From Enterococcus sp. 4G2_DIV0659 (GTDB taxonomy: Bacteria; Bacillota; Bacilli; Lactobacillales; Enterococcaceae), in contig NZ_NGLE02000001.1 in the NCBI RefSeq assembly GCF_002140715.2, positions 925,001-989,000 of the forward strand: a stretch of DNA of 64,000 bases. The letters run 5' to 3'. Below the pieces are notes generated by a model. That model had not been told where the DNA came from. It saw nothing but the letters and a program-made list of their open reading frames with translations, and made no database searches. Numbering within the stretch: the first letter of the stretch is position 1; each line of letters begins with the position of its first letter. The position numbers were made by a program, and so were the translations under genes. Of the stretch, positions 16,978-26,884 are shown one piece after another.

Positions 16978-19131
16978 TTACCCTCTTTCTAGCGTTGCCA
17001 TCGTAACAACGGGTTCTTCTGGTACTTTTGGTTTCCTAACTAAGTAATAACCCAAGAAAATGACGAAGAACGCTGCAATAAATACCCCTACACCGACTTG
17101 ACCATTCTCAAAAATAACATGTCCAAATTGGTAGATAATAAAACTAACCACATACGCTAAGCCGCACTGATAGCCAATTGCTCCCCATGTCCATTTCCAA
17201 TCCCCCATCTCTCTACGAATCGCACCAATCGCTGCAAAGCATGGAGCACATAATAAATTAAAAACTAAAAATGAATACGCAGCAACAGGTGTAAACGCAC
17301 CTTGTAAAGCTGACCAAACTTCTACGCCATCTTCAGATACCTCGCCTAGATGCCCAAATAAAATGCCAAATGTACCAATCACATTTTCTTTCGCAACTAG
17401 CCCAGTGATTGTTGCAACCGCGCCTTGCCATGTTCCCCAACCAAGTGGAGCAAATAAGGGAGCGATTCCTTTTCCTAAAAAGGCAAGTATACTCTGATCT
17501 GCTTCTGCTTCTTGCAAGGTAAAGGTATACGTGGATGTAAACCAAATAATAATGCTCATCACAAAAATAATTGTTCCTGCTTTTTTTACAAAGGACTTAC
17601 TACGATCATACGCATGACGGACAACACCACGTAATTGCGGCATATGATAAGCTGGCAACTCCATAATAAAGGGGGCTGGATCTCCTGAAAATGAACGTGT
17701 CTTCTTTAATGCAATCCCTGATAGCACAATCGCTGCAATCCCGATAAAATAAGCGGAAGGTGAAACCCAACTACTTTGCGGAAAGAAGGCTCCTGCAATT
17801 AAAGCAATAATCGGTAATTTAGCCGAACAAGGCATAAATGTGGTAACCATAATTGTCATCTTACGGTCTTTTTCATTTTCAATCGTACGACTGGCCATCA
17901 CGCCAGGTACTTCACAACCTGTTGCAATCAACATTGGAATAAAGGATTTTCCTGATAAGCCGAATTTTCTAAATAAGCGGTCCATCACAAAAGCAATTCT
18001 TGCCATATAACCGCAATCCTCTAGAAATCCTAAACACAAGAACAACACGGCCAATTGAGGTAAAAAACCTAATACAGCTCCAACACCCGCAATGATGCCA
18101 TCTAAGATTAAACTTTGCATCCAAGGTGCCACCCACCAACTCTCAAGCAAACTTGCAACTGTCGTCGGTACAATATCACCGAATAGTTCATCATTAATCC
18201 AGTCTGTCCCCATCGTACCGACAGTTTGAATCGCTAAATAATAAACAAACCACATAATCATCGCAAAAATCGGCAGAGCCAGCCAACGATTTGTAACAAC
18301 TCGATCGATTTTATCACTCGTACTAAAGGTGATTTCATTTTTTTCAATAGCACAAAGAGCTGTTAAGCGCGTAATAAACTCATACCGTTCATTAATTACA
18401 ATCGCTTCACTATCATCGTCAAAAATTTTCTCCGTGATATTAATAATTTCTTCAATCTCTTTTTCTTGTAATGTGCTTAGTTTCAGTTCTTCTTGAACTC
18501 TAGTATCCCGTTCAAATAATTTGATACTATACCAGCGCGCTTGCTTTTCAAGTACACTATTCCCTAGAACATCGATGATTTCATTCAGTGCCGCTTCTAA
18601 TCGATTATCATAGGTTGGATAGTTAAACTCTGGCGGAAACACTTCTGGTGCATTCACAGCTTTTTTGACCAATTCATCCAACCCTCGATTTTTCAAAGCA
18701 CTTATGCCTAATACATCCACACCTAAGCCATAAGAAAGTTTATCAATATTGATTTTCTTGCCCGTTTTATCTAAAATATCCATCATGTTCAAGCCAATGA
18801 CAACAGGAATCCCTGTTTCCATTAATTGAGTAGTTAAATACAGATTTCGTTCTAAATTTGTCGCATCAACAATATTTACGATGACATCTGGGCTACCGCT
18901 AAGCAGATAATCTCTCGCAACAACTTCTTCTGGTGTGTATGGTGAAAGAGAATAAATGCCTGGTAAATCTTGAATCGTCAATTGTTTGTTTGTTTTCAGC
19001 TTTCCTTCTTTTCGTTCAACAGTGACTCCCGGCCAATTTCCTACATATTGATTTGCACCCGTCAGTGCATTGAATGCCGTTGTTTTCCCACTATTTGGAT
19101 TTCCTGTCAGAGCAATATGCTGTTCTTTCAT
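16978..19131 (-). CDS. feoB: Ferrous iron transporter FeoB
   Basis: A 717-residue inner-membrane Fe(II) transporter. The N-terminal G domain has G1 GNPNSGKTT (11-19), G3 DLPG and G4 NMMD. A helical spacer follows to about residue 265, and then two Gate repeats with CGYMARIAF and the conserved Cys motifs GCEVPG and APCFAAIG. Length and motif order are normal. The ATG is two bases from the feoA stop, so the two are co-translated. Iron control is expected through the Fur box upstream of feoA. Confidence 0.96.
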   Translation of the reverse strand: MKEQHIALTGNPNSGKTTAFNALTGANQYVGNWPGVTVERKEGKLKTNKQLTIQDLPGIYSLSPYTPEEVVARDYLLSGSPDVIVNIVDATNLERNLYLTTQLMETGIPVVIGLNMMDILDKTGKKINIDKLSYGLGVDVLGISALKNRGLDELVKKAVNAPEVFPPEFNYPTYDNRLEAALNEIIDVLGNSVLEKQARWYSIKLFERDTRVQEELKLSTLQEKEIEEIINITEKIFDDDSEAIVINERYEFITRLTALCAIEKNEITFSTSDKIDRVVTNRWLALPIFAMIMWFVYYLAIQTVGTMGTDWINDELFGDIVPTTVASLLESWWVAPWMQSLILDGIIAGVGAVLGFLPQLAVLFLCLGFLEDCGYMARIAFVMDRLFRKFGLSGKSFIPMLIATGCEVPGVMASRTIENEKDRKMTIMVTTFMPCSAKLPIIALIAGAFFPQSSWVSPSAYFIGIAAIVLSGIALKKTRSFSGDPAPFIMELPAYHMPQLRGVVRHAYDRSKSFVKKAGTIIFVMSIIIWFTSTYTFTLQEAEADQSILAFLGKGIAPLFAPLGWGTWQGAVATITGLVAKENVIGTFGILFGHLGEVSEDGVEVWSALQGAFTPVAAYSFLVFNLLCAPCFAAIGAIRREMGDWKWTWGAIGYQCGLAYVVSFIIYQFGHVIFENGQVGVGVFIAAFFVIFLGYYLVRKPKVPEEPVVTMATLERG

Positions 19132-19133
19132 CC

Positions 19134-19601
19134 TTATCCTTCTTTCTGTACCAAAACTAGTTCCGCTTCATTCTTTCTCAACGTCAATTCATACCCACGG
19201 AGATTAATCTCAATTGGATCACCTAAAGGCGCCATTTTCCTAACAAAAAGATCCACCCCTTTTGTTAAGCCCATATCCATCAAACGTCTTTTGACCGCTC
19301 CTTGTCCATGAATGCCAACAACACGCGCTTTTTCGCCTACTGTTAATTGATCTAAAGACAACCAATTTTCTTCATTTATACTTTTTTCTACTATTGTAAT
19401 TTGATTCAGTACAGATCGATTAATTGCGATTCTACTATTATGTAAAAGTACAATACCGTTCTCACTGGAATAATTGAGCAACACAACGTTTCCTCCTGGC
19501 ACAAGACCAAGATTATTTAAATGTTTCTTCGCAAAACCTTCTGCCTGGATCTCTTCAATCGTATAAACCTTGTTTAACTTTGCTTGTGCCAATGTCAACA
19601 T
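19134..19601 (-). CDS. feoA: FeoA, double-domain
   Basis: A 155-residue cytosolic protein with two SH3-like FeoA domains (about 3-73 and 80-153). The second has the typical GAVKRRLMDMGLTKG and IEINLRGYELTLRKNEA. Usual FeoA is about 75 residues with one domain, so this is a tandem fusion, as known in enterococci. It supports FeoB-driven Fe(II) uptake. It leads the operon feoA-feoB-Cys-rich protein. AGGAGG lies 7 bases before the ATG. Confidence 0.92.
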   Translation of the reverse strand: MLTLAQAKLNKVYTIEEIQAEGFAKKHLNNLGLVPGGNVVLLNYSSENGIVLLHNSRIAINRSVLNQITIVEKSINEENWLSLDQLTVGEKARVVGIHGQGAVKRRLMDMGLTKGVDLFVRKMAPLGDPIEINLRGYELTLRKNEAELVLVQKEG

Positions 19602-19685
19602 ATGTTATCCTCCTACTTTTTATTCTTTTTTTGATAATTATAAATAATATATATTTTGTGAAAAAGTTTCATTCATCCCAGAAAT

Positions 19686-19706
19686 GATATTGATAATCGT
19701 TCTCAT
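19686..19706 (-). promoter_or_regulatory. Fur box upstream of feoA
   Basis: TGATATTGATAATCGTTCTCA matches the Fur consensus closely (the minus strand reads TGAGAACGATTATCAATATC and one more base). It lies 85 bases before the feoA start, where Fe-bound Fur would block transcription. Confidence 0.8.
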
Positions 19707-19814
19707 TTAGTATACCCTTTTATGCTACTTAAATCAACGTTCTTTCTACCTATAGTAAGAAAATAATTTGACTTATAATTAGGAACTTTTTCTAGTGTGT
19801 TCTTTTATAATCGA

Positions 19815-19830
19815 ACACTATATCTTGTGT
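19815..19830 (+). promoter_or_regulatory. NrdR box 1
   Basis: ACACTATATCTTGTGT fits the NrdR palindrome acaCwATATwTwGtgt. It starts four bases after a TATAAT (19,806-19,811). With the second box it implies control of nrdHIEF by dATP/ATP-sensing NrdR. Confidence 0.7.
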
Positions 19831-19975
19831 TTTATGGATTAAAAATTCCAACCTAAAATTTAATAAATTTCTTTTTTAAACACAAAAATGGCAATAAAAG
19901 TCGCTCAAATCTAGAGAATACGTGCTTTCATATTTCTTTCAAAAACACAAAACATGGTATTCGAACAAAAAACAA

Positions 19976-19991
19976 CCACAATATATAGTGC
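19976..19991 (+). promoter_or_regulatory. NrdR box 2
   Basis: CCACAATATATAGTGC matches the NrdR consensus core and ends eight bases before the nrdH -35. It starts 161 bases after box 1, much farther apart than the usual pair of boxes. Confidence 0.75.
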
Positions 19992-19998
19992 CTAAGTG

Positions 19999-20026
19999 TT
20001 GACTTTTTCTCTGATAGATTTATACT
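19999..20026 (+). promoter_or_regulatory. nrdHIEF promoter
   Basis: TTGACT (19,999-20,004), a 16-bp spacer and TATACT (20,021-20,026), 33 bases before the nrdH ATG. Confidence 0.75.
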
Positions 20027-20058
20027 AGTGAAGTAAACTAATTGAGGGGGAATAAAAA

Positions 20059-20283
20059 ATGAACGTAAAAATCTTTTCTAAAAATAATTGTATCCAATGT
20101 AAAATGGCAAAACGCTTTTTAAGCGAGAATAATATAGCATTTGAAGAAGTAAATATCGATATCCAACCAGACGCAATCGATTGGTTAAAAGAACAAGGAT
20201 TCCAAAGTGTTCCGGTTATCACTTCTGATGCTACAACAGTTGTAGGCTTCCGTCCTGATCAATTAAAACAATTGGCTAGCTAA
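20059..20283 (+). CDS. nrdH: NrdH glutaredoxin-like electron donor
   Basis: A 74-residue thioredoxin-fold protein with redox motif CIQC (Cys11, Cys14), the conserved VNIDIQPDAIDWL segment, SVPVI and VVGFRPDQL at the end, all typical of NrdH. It reduces the class Ib ribonucleotide reductase NrdE. It is the first gene of nrdHIEF; AGGGGG precedes the ATG by about 8 bases. Confidence 0.95.
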   Translation: MNVKIFSKNNCIQCKMAKRFLSENNIAFEEVNIDIQPDAIDWLKEQGFQSVPVITSDATTVVGFRPDQLKQLAS

Positions 20284-20284
20284 G

Positions 20285-20662
20285 ATGAAACTTGTCTATT
20301 TTACAGTCACTGGACAAACCAGACGCTTCATTAAAAAATTGGATTTGGCAGCTTACGAAATTGAGCCTGCGAATCCTTTTTTTGAGATAAATGAGCCCTT
20401 TGTCCTCATCGTTCCTACTTACGACCAGGAAATAACTGAAGTAGTGAACGATTTTCTTGATTATAAAAGCAATCGTGAGCACCTTCAAGGTGTTGCAGGC
20501 GGTGGCAATCGCAACTTTGCGGAATTATTTGTATATACAGCCAAAGATATTGCACGTGATTACAGTGTCCCTATGCTTTTTGCTTTTGAGTTTAGCGGTA
20601 CGGATGAAGATGTAGAATCCTTTAAGAAAGTAGTGAATGAACTTGAGTCTAAAAGAAATTAA
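20285..20662 (+). CDS. nrdI: NrdI flavodoxin-like protein
   Basis: A 125-residue flavodoxin-like protein that supplies the oxidant for the Mn(III)2-tyrosyl cofactor of NrdF. The N-terminal VYFTVTGQTRRFI binds FMN phosphate, VPTYDQE follows, and GVAGGGNRNFAELF is the typical NrdI loop. It starts one base after nrdH stops, and its 3' end overlaps nrdE by 26 bases. Confidence 0.94.
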   Translation: MKLVYFTVTGQTRRFIKKLDLAAYEIEPANPFFEINEPFVLIVPTYDQEITEVVNDFLDYKSNREHLQGVAGGGNRNFAELFVYTAKDIARDYSVPMLFAFEFSGTDEDVESFKKVVNELESKRN

Positions 20663-22802
20663 AGATGTTAGCTATTTTAAACTGAATAATGAGATCAATC
20701 GTCCTGTGGATGGACAAATCCCTTTGCATAAAGACAAAGAAGCGCTAGAAGCATTTTTCAAAGAAAATGTTCTTCCAAATACGCGCACGTTTAATACTAT
20801 AGAAGAAAAAATCAATTACTTGATCGACAATGATTATTTAGAAACAGCATTTATTGAAAAATATTCTATGGCTTTTATTGAACAATTATATACATTTCTT
20901 GATGAACAGCATTTTGAATTTAAATCATTTATGGCAGCTTACAAGTTTTATTCACAATATGCACTTAAAAATAATGCAGGAACTGAATACTTAGAAAGCT
21001 ATGAAGATCGTGTTGCATTTAACGCATTATATTTTGCTGATGGTAATGAAGAACTTGCAATGATTTTAGCAGACGAAATGATTCATCAACGCTATCAACC
21101 AGCCACTCCTTCTTTCTTAAATGCAGGACGTAAACGCCGTGGTGAACTTGTTTCTTGTTTCTTGATCCAAGTAACAGACGATATGAACAGCATTGGTCGT
21201 TCGATCAACTCGGCTTTACAATTATCACGTATTGGCGGCGGTGTGGGTATCACATTAGCAAACTTACGTGAGGCAGGCGCACCTATCAAAGGATACGAAG
21301 GCGCTGCTAGTGGCGTGGTTCCTGTTATGAAATTATTCGAAGATAGCTTTAGCTATTCTAATCAATTGGGTCAACGTCAGGGTGCTGGAGTTGTTTACCT
21401 AAACGTTTTCCATCCAGATATCGAAATGTTCCTTTCAACAAAAAAGGAAAATGCGGATGAAAAAGTTCGTGTGAAGACTCTTTCTTTAGGTATCGTTGTT
21501 CCTGATAAATTTTATGAATTAGCTCGTAAAAATGAAGATATGTACTTATTCAGTCCTTATAGTGTAGAACGTGAATATGGTGTGCCATTCTCTTACGTTG
21601 ATATCACAAAAGAGTATGATAATCTAGTTGCGAATCCAAAAATTCGCAAACGTAAAATCAAAGCCCGCGATTTAGAAAATGAAATTTCTAAATTACAACA
21701 AGAATCTGGTTACCCATATATCATTAATATCGACACCGCAAATAGAAGCAATCCTGCTTATGGCAAAATTATCATGAGTAATTTATGTTCAGAAATCTTA
21801 CAAGTTCAGACTCCGTCTGTTTTAAATGGCAAACAAGAATATGAAACACTTGGTACAGATATCAGTTGTAACTTAGGTTCAACAAATATTGTTAATTTGA
21901 TGGACAGCCCTGATTTTGGTAAATCTGTTCGTGCAATGACACGTGCGTTGACTTTTGTAACTGACGCTTCAGATATTGATGTAGTTCCTTCTATTCAAAA
22001 CGGAAATAGATTAAGTCATACCATTGGACTTGGTGCGATGGGATTACACACCTTCTTTGCTAAAAATCACATGGAATACGGCTCTAAAGATTCCTTAGAC
22101 TTTACAAATGTCTACTTTACATTATTGAACTACTGGACATTAGTAGAAAGCAACAACATTGCTAGAGAATACAATAAATCCTTCCATAATTTTGAAAAAT
22201 CAGATTATGCGAATGGTTCATATTTTGATAAATATATTGATGGGGATTTCTCTCCAAAATCCGATAAGGTCAAAGAAATCTTTAAAGATATCTTTGTGCC
22301 GACTGCTGAAGACTGGGCTAACTTGCGTGATGCTGTGAAAAAAGATGGCTTATATCATCAAAATCGTTTAGCTGTAGCTCCTAATGGTTCAATTTCTTAT
22401 ATCAATGATACAAGTGCCAGCATTCATCCAATTACTCGTATGATTGAAGAACGCCAAGAGAAAAAAATCGGTAAAATTTATTACCCTGCTCCTTATCTAG
22501 CAAATGATACGATTCCATACTACACTTCTGCGTATGATATGGATATGCGTAAAGTCATCGATGTTTACGCAACTGCACAACAACATATCGATCAAGGCAT
22601 GAGTTTAACATTGTTTATGCGTTCTGAAATTCCAGAAGGTTTATATGAATGGAAAGATTCACCAAAACAAACAACACGTGATTTAAACATTTTACGTCAC
22701 TACGCTTTCCATAAAGGTGTTAAATCAATTTACTATGTAAGAACATTTACAGATGATGCAGAAGAAATTGGTAGTAACCAATGTGAAAGTTGTGTAATCT
22801 AG
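20637..22802 (+). CDS. nrdE: Class Ib ribonucleotide reductase large subunit
   Basis: A 721-residue catalytic subunit that reduces ribonucleoside diphosphates to deoxy forms. Landmarks are PATPSFLNAGRKRRGELVSC (redox Cys), the SRIGGGVGI loop, NLCSEI with the thiyl-radical Cys, and the flexible tail ending CESC. Length is as expected for NrdE, without the N-terminal ATP cone of class Ia. The ATG at 20,637 lies inside nrdI and has a weak ribosome site, so coupling is likely; a TTG two codons later is an alternative start. Confidence 0.96.
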   Translation: MNLSLKEIKDVSYFKLNNEINRPVDGQIPLHKDKEALEAFFKENVLPNTRTFNTIEEKINYLIDNDYLETAFIEKYSMAFIEQLYTFLDEQHFEFKSFMAAYKFYSQYALKNNAGTEYLESYEDRVAFNALYFADGNEELAMILADEMIHQRYQPATPSFLNAGRKRRGELVSCFLIQVTDDMNSIGRSINSALQLSRIGGGVGITLANLREAGAPIKGYEGAASGVVPVMKLFEDSFSYSNQLGQRQGAGVVYLNVFHPDIEMFLSTKKENADEKVRVKTLSLGIVVPDKFYELARKNEDMYLFSPYSVEREYGVPFSYVDITKEYDNLVANPKIRKRKIKARDLENEISKLQQESGYPYIINIDTANRSNPAYGKIIMSNLCSEILQVQTPSVLNGKQEYETLGTDISCNLGSTNIVNLMDSPDFGKSVRAMTRALTFVTDASDIDVVPSIQNGNRLSHTIGLGAMGLHTFFAKNHMEYGSKDSLDFTNVYFTLLNYWTLVESNNIAREYNKSFHNFEKSDYANGSYFDKYIDGDFSPKSDKVKEIFKDIFVPTAEDWANLRDAVKKDGLYHQNRLAVAPNGSISYINDTSASIHPITRMIEERQEKKIGKIYYPAPYLANDTIPYYTSAYDMDMRKVIDVYATAQQHIDQGMSLTLFMRSEIPEGLYEWKDSPKQTTRDLNILRHYAFHKGVKSIYYVRTFTDDAEEIGSNQCESCVI

Positions 22803-22880
22803 AATAGTTGAACAACAAGAAAAAACAACTTCTCTATTATTTACTGTATTCTAATGCGAAGGTACCAAGGAGGAAAATAC

Positions 22881-23843
22881 ATGGCAACATATTATGAGGC
22901 AATCAACTGGAACGCCATTGAAGATGTGATTGATAAATCAACGTGGGAAAAGCTAACAGAGCAATTTTGGCTAGATACTCGTATTCCTTTATCTAATGAT
23001 TTAGATGACTGGAGAACTCTTTCAGACCTAGAAAAAACAACTGTAGGTTACGTTTTTGGTGGTTTGACATTACTGGACACCGTTCAATCCGAAAGCGGTA
23101 TGGAACAACTAAGAAATGACGTTAGAACGCCACATGAAGAAGCTGTTTTAAATAATATCCAATTTATGGAATCCGTTCACGCAAAGAGCTATTCATCTAT
23201 TTTCAGTACATTAAATACAAAAAAAGAAATTGATGATATTTTCGAATGGACAAATACCAATGTCTATCTACAAACAAAAGCAGAAAAGATCAATGAAATT
23301 TACAAAAATGGCTCTCCTTTAGAAAAGAAAGTTGCCAGTGTGTTCTTAGAAACATTTTTATTCTACTCAGGTTTTTATACCCCTCTTTACTATTTAGGCA
23401 ATAACAAACTAGCCAATGTAGCGGAAATCATTAAATTAATTATTCGTGATGAGTCTGTTCATGGAACATACATTGGTTACAAGTTCCAATTAGGGTACAA
23501 TGAATTGCCTGAAGCAGAGCAAAATGAAATGAAAGATTGGATGTATAACCTTCTTTATGAATTATATGAAAATGAAGAACGTTACACAGAGGAATTATAT
23601 GATGAATTAGGCTGGACAGAAGAAGTGAAAACCTTCTTACGTTACAATGCAAATAAAGCTTTGATGAATTTGGGAATGGATCCATTATTTGCAGATACAG
23701 CTAACGATGTAAACCCAATCGTTATGAATGGTATTTCCACTGGCACAAGTAATCATGATTTCTTCTCACAAGTTGGTAATGGTTATCTATTAGGAACTGT
23801 AGAAGCAATGAAAGATGATGATTATTTGATCGGGATGGACTAA
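22881..23843 (+). CDS. nrdF: Class Ib ribonucleotide reductase small subunit
   Basis: A 320-residue ferritin-like diiron or dimanganese protein that holds the tyrosyl radical. The metal ligands are in the segments VQSESGMEQL, NIQFMESVHAKSYSS and IRDESVHGTYIG. The start is ATG at 22,881 with AGGAGG 7 bases upstream; nine upstream codons in frame lack a ribosome site. It is separated from nrdE by 78 bases, with no terminator between, and closes nrdHIEF. Confidence 0.95.
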   Translation: MATYYEAINWNAIEDVIDKSTWEKLTEQFWLDTRIPLSNDLDDWRTLSDLEKTTVGYVFGGLTLLDTVQSESGMEQLRNDVRTPHEEAVLNNIQFMESVHAKSYSSIFSTLNTKKEIDDIFEWTNTNVYLQTKAEKINEIYKNGSPLEKKVASVFLETFLFYSGFYTPLYYLGNNKLANVAEIIKLIIRDESVHGTYIGYKFQLGYNELPEAEQNEMKDWMYNLLYELYENEERYTEELYDELGWTEEVKTFLRYNANKALMNLGMDPLFADTANDVNPIVMNGISTGTSNHDFFSQVGNGYLLGTVEAMKDDDYLIGMD

Positions 23844-23858
23844 CATACTCCTTTAATC

Positions 23859-23909
23859 AAAAAAAGAAAGAACAATGCAGATTCACTTCTGACTTGTTCT
23901 TTCTTTTTT
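23859..23909. terminator. Bidirectional terminator between nrdF and the permease gene
   Basis: AAAAAGAAAGAACAA pairs with TTGTTCTTTCTTTTT; the A- and T-runs serve both converging genes. Confidence 0.85.
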
Positions 23910-23917
23910 ATACTCGT

Positions 23918-25024
23918 TTAGACCTCAGAACTTTGATCTTGCTCTTTACGCATGACAAAGATTTTAGAGATATTAATGACTAATATCTTAACCACTGCAT
24001 ACACAGGGATACAAATCAACATCCCAATAATCCCAGCGACGCTACCGGATGCAATCAACACTAAAATAATCGTCAACGGATGAATATTCATAGATTTCCC
24101 CATTAATAATGGCTTAACCAAGTTTCCATCTAATTGTTGAATCACTAAAATAGAAATCGCCATATAAAGTGCTTGCCAAGGTGAAATAAACAACCCAACC
24201 AAAATCGCAGGAACAGCACCAATGAATGGCCCTGCATAAGGAATGATATTCGTTAAGCCACAAAAAACAGCTAACAATAAACTATAAGGTTGTTTAAAAA
24301 TCGTCATCGCAATAAAACTTAAAATACCAATGATTAATGCATCTAAAACCGTACTGCTAATGTATGCGGATAATGTTTGATTCATTTCTTTCACCGTCTC
24401 ACGCAGTTCACTACGTACGCTTTTAGGGAAAAAATGGGATGCTGCATCTAAAAACTTATGTCCATCTTTAAACATAAAGAACAATATAAACGGTACTGTA
24501 AAAAGTAAAATGAAAAATTTCATTAAAATACCAACAATTTTGGAAAGACTACTCGTCACACCAACAATTGCAAAATTCAAGATATTACTAATAGTAATAT
24601 TCGCCTTATCAAGCTGCTCTTGTACATTGAAGCTCTTGAATTCTTCCAGGTTCCCTAATTCTTTCAGCCATTTATTCATTTTTTCCGCATACGTGGGAAT
24701 CGACTGACTGAGTTCCAACGATTGATTGACTAGTTGTGGAACAACATTCATGATCACTAAGGTTATCAAAATCACTAAAATAATAAAGGTTAACAGAAAT
24801 CCACCAATTCTTGGTACACCACGCTTTTCCATAAAAGCGACAATCGGTTCAAACATATAATACAAAAATCCAGCAATTAATAACGGCATAAATACCGCGG
24901 AGATCATTCCCAAAACTGGACTAAAGATATTAGGCATTTTCAATAAAAAGAATACACCAATAATTGTAAGGACAATTTCCACTGTCCAAAATAGTAACTT
25001 TGATTGCTTAAAAAGAGAACCCAT
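23918..25024 (-). CDS. AI-2E family (UPF0118) membrane permease
   Basis: A 368-residue polytopic membrane protein with about eight helices: two pairs at the N terminus, a soluble part around 80-150 and four to five helices at the C terminus. PYAGPFIGAVPAILVGL, IQQLDGNLVKPLLMGKSM and HPLTIILVLIASGSVAGIIGM are family landmarks. Members have been described as AI-2 exporters or Na+/H+ antiporters; the substrate here is unknown. It is monocistronic, with GGAGG 6 bases before the ATG. The 247 bases to the next gene hold no other feature I can name. Confidence 0.85.
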   Translation of the reverse strand: MGSLFKQSKLLFWTVEIVLTIIGVFFLLKMPNIFSPVLGMISAVFMPLLIAGFLYYMFEPIVAFMEKRGVPRIGGFLLTFIILVILITLVIMNVVPQLVNQSLELSQSIPTYAEKMNKWLKELGNLEEFKSFNVQEQLDKANITISNILNFAIVGVTSSLSKIVGILMKFFILLFTVPFILFFMFKDGHKFLDAASHFFPKSVRSELRETVKEMNQTLSAYISSTVLDALIIGILSFIAMTIFKQPYSLLLAVFCGLTNIIPYAGPFIGAVPAILVGLFISPWQALYMAISILVIQQLDGNLVKPLLMGKSMNIHPLTIILVLIASGSVAGIIGMLICIPVYAVVKILVINISKIFVMRKEQDQSSEV

Positions 25025-25271
25025 GAAAAACCTCCCAGATATGATACTTCTATTCTATCATTCTATACTCTTATAAAAAAACACTTTTTTCATTTTTAAT
25101 AACATTTTATAAAAGAGTAGGACTGGTGCGTAACTCTATAAGCCACATAAAATCAAAATAAATATTTTTTTACCAACTTCATATCAATAAACTTTCTTAT
25201 ATTTTTAAGTATTATAGTGAGACTTTCTGAATAACAAATGATTTCTTTTTGTCCTTGTTTTTATCTTACAT

Positions 25272-25976
25272 CTACACATTAACCAAACGTAGTTTAGTGA
25301 TATTTTTGTATATCGATAAATCTTCAATTACCTCAGCGTAAGTCATTCCTTTTGGTAGATCAATTGTATAGATATTTGTATAGATTTGTGCATCATCAAC
25401 CACAATCACATTAAAATTAACATCGTCAATTTCAATTTTATGCTCTTCAAAATACCGATTAATAAATTCCTTCGTCTCTTGTTTGTGTATATAGCGAATT
25501 TCTAATTTTTTCGTTGTTGGTACATGAATAACTTTTCGCACTAATGTCAACGCAATAAATACACCAATAAAACTAGTAATCGCAATAGCATAATACCCCA
25601 TGCCAATAGCAATTCCTAAGCCTGCCACAGCCCAAAGTGAAGCTGCAGTCGTTAGTCCTGTAACTGACTGTTTCGTTACAATAATCGTTCCTGCTCCTAA
25701 AAAACCAATGCCGCTAACGACTTGAGCGATTAAACGAGCTTGATCCGACCGAATGACTCCAGCTAACTCAGGATGATTTGTTGCATCTTGCAAAGCATTT
25801 GCAGCAATTTCAACTTGAATCAACGCAATTATCGTTGCCCCCATACAAACAAGAATATGCGTCCGCATTCCTGCCGGACGATTTTTGTATTGCCGTTCAA
25901 AACCAATGACTCCACCAATCAACATGGCCAAACACAATCGAATAATAATTTCAGGAATGGTTAAATTTAAATCCAT
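25272..25976 (-). CDS. MgtC/SapB family membrane protein
   Basis: A 234-residue protein. The N-terminal half has four to five membrane helices with the family blocks GGVIGFERQYKNRPAGMRTHILVC and VVSGIGFLGAGTIIV, LTTAASLWAVAGLGIAIGMG. The C-terminal cytosolic part (about 150-234) resembles an ACT-like regulatory domain. MgtC relatives affect Mg2+ adaptation and ATP synthase in some pathogens; the role here is inferred only from family. GGAGG lies 10 bases before the ATG. Confidence 0.88.
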   Translation of the reverse strand: MDLNLTIPEIIIRLCLAMLIGGVIGFERQYKNRPAGMRTHILVCMGATIIALIQVEIAANALQDATNHPELAGVIRSDQARLIAQVVSGIGFLGAGTIIVTKQSVTGLTTAASLWAVAGLGIAIGMGYYAIAITSFIGVFIALTLVRKVIHVPTTKKLEIRYIHKQETKEFINRYFEEHKIEIDDVNFNVIVVDDAQIYTNIYTIDLPKGMTYAEVIEDLSIYKNITKLRLVNV

Positions 25977-26041
25977 TATACTCTTACCTCCCCCCGCTTT
26001 TCTATTTTATTATAGCACTAAACTGCACAAGTGGTTCCTAT

Positions 26042-26077
26042 AAAAAAAGTGTGATCGAAGTATAATACTTCGATCAC
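26042..26077 (-). terminator. nagB terminator
   Basis: A perfect 13-bp stem (GTGATCGAAGTAT/ATACTTCGATCAC) is followed on the minus strand by ACTTTTTTT. Confidence 0.88.
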
Positions 26078-26091
26078 AACCATCATATTTT

Positions 26092-26793
26092 TTATAATTT
26101 ACTTGCAGCTGCTGCATCTAGAATGACAACAACATCTGGATGATTTTGTAGAGCACTTGCTGGTAAATCAACTGAAACAGGTCCGTCGATCATGCCTTTA
26201 ATCGCATCTGCTTTCGCTTCACCATAAGCCAATAAAATCATTTTTTTACCTTTCATGATTGATCCAATTCCCATTGAAACAGCTCTTGTTGGAACATCTT
26301 CTACTTTTTCAAAATTACGTTTATTGGCATTGATTGTAGATTCAGTTAATTCAACTACATGGGTTAAACTATCTAAAGGTGTTCCTGGTTCATTAAAACC
26401 AATATGTCCATTTTGACCAATACCTAAAATTTGAATATCAATTGGATGACTATCGATAATACTTTCATAGTGTTTGCATTCTGCTTCTAAATCTTCTGCT
26501 TTTCCATTAGGTACATACGTATCTTTAAATGGTTTTTTATTGAAAAGTTGGTCATTCATAAAGTAGCGGTAACTTTGATCATCATCTCCACCTAAGCCAA
26601 CATACTCATCCAAGTTTACAGAAGTCATATCTGTAAAATCTAAATCACTTTCAGTCATTTCTTTATATAAAGTTTCTGGTGTACTTCCTGTAGCAAGACC
26701 TAAAACTTTGGCACCATTGTCCATACCTTCTTTAATCAATTCAAATGCTTTTTTTCCGCCCTCTTCAGCGTTAGCTACTTTAATAATTTTCAT
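26092..26793 (-). CDS. nagB: Glucosamine-6-phosphate deaminase
   Basis: A 233-residue cytosolic enzyme converting glucosamine-6-phosphate to fructose-6-phosphate and ammonia, so linking amino-sugar use and cell-wall precursor supply. [15 protein letters not shown] (about 33-47), VNLDEYVGL (catalytic Asp) and [15 protein letters not shown] (His/Glu of ring opening) are present. It is the short Gram-positive form. GGAG precedes the ATG, and a NagR-type operator lies upstream. Confidence 0.96.
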   Translation of the reverse strand: MKIIKVANAEEGGKKAFELIKEGMDNGAKVLGLATGSTPETLYKEMTESDLDFTDMTSVNLDEYVGLGGDDDQSYRYFMNDQLFNKKPFKDTYVPNGKAEDLEAECKHYESIIDSHPIDIQILGIGQNGHIGFNEPGTPLDSLTHVVELTESTINANKRNFEKVEDVPTRAVSMGIGSIMKGKKMILLAYGEAKADAIKGMIDGPVSVDLPASALQNHPDVVVILDAAAASKL

Positions 26794-26819
26794 TAGAAAA
26801 TTGCTCCTTTACGTCCATA

Positions 26820-26862
26820 TTTGGTATAGTCCAATTATAACACCAGAAAAAAAAGATTTCTA
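26820..26862 (-). promoter_or_regulatory. nagB promoter with NagR (YvoA)-type operator
   Basis: TTGGTATAGTCCAATT (26,821-26,836) matches the dre site bound by the GntR-family repressor NagR. It overlaps the -10 TATAAT (26,834-26,839, minus strand); a weak TAGAAA sits 17 bp upstream as -35. Repression released by glucosamine-6-phosphate is expected. Confidence 0.7.
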
Positions 26863-26884
26863 GTCTAAATAGACAGAAAATCAA

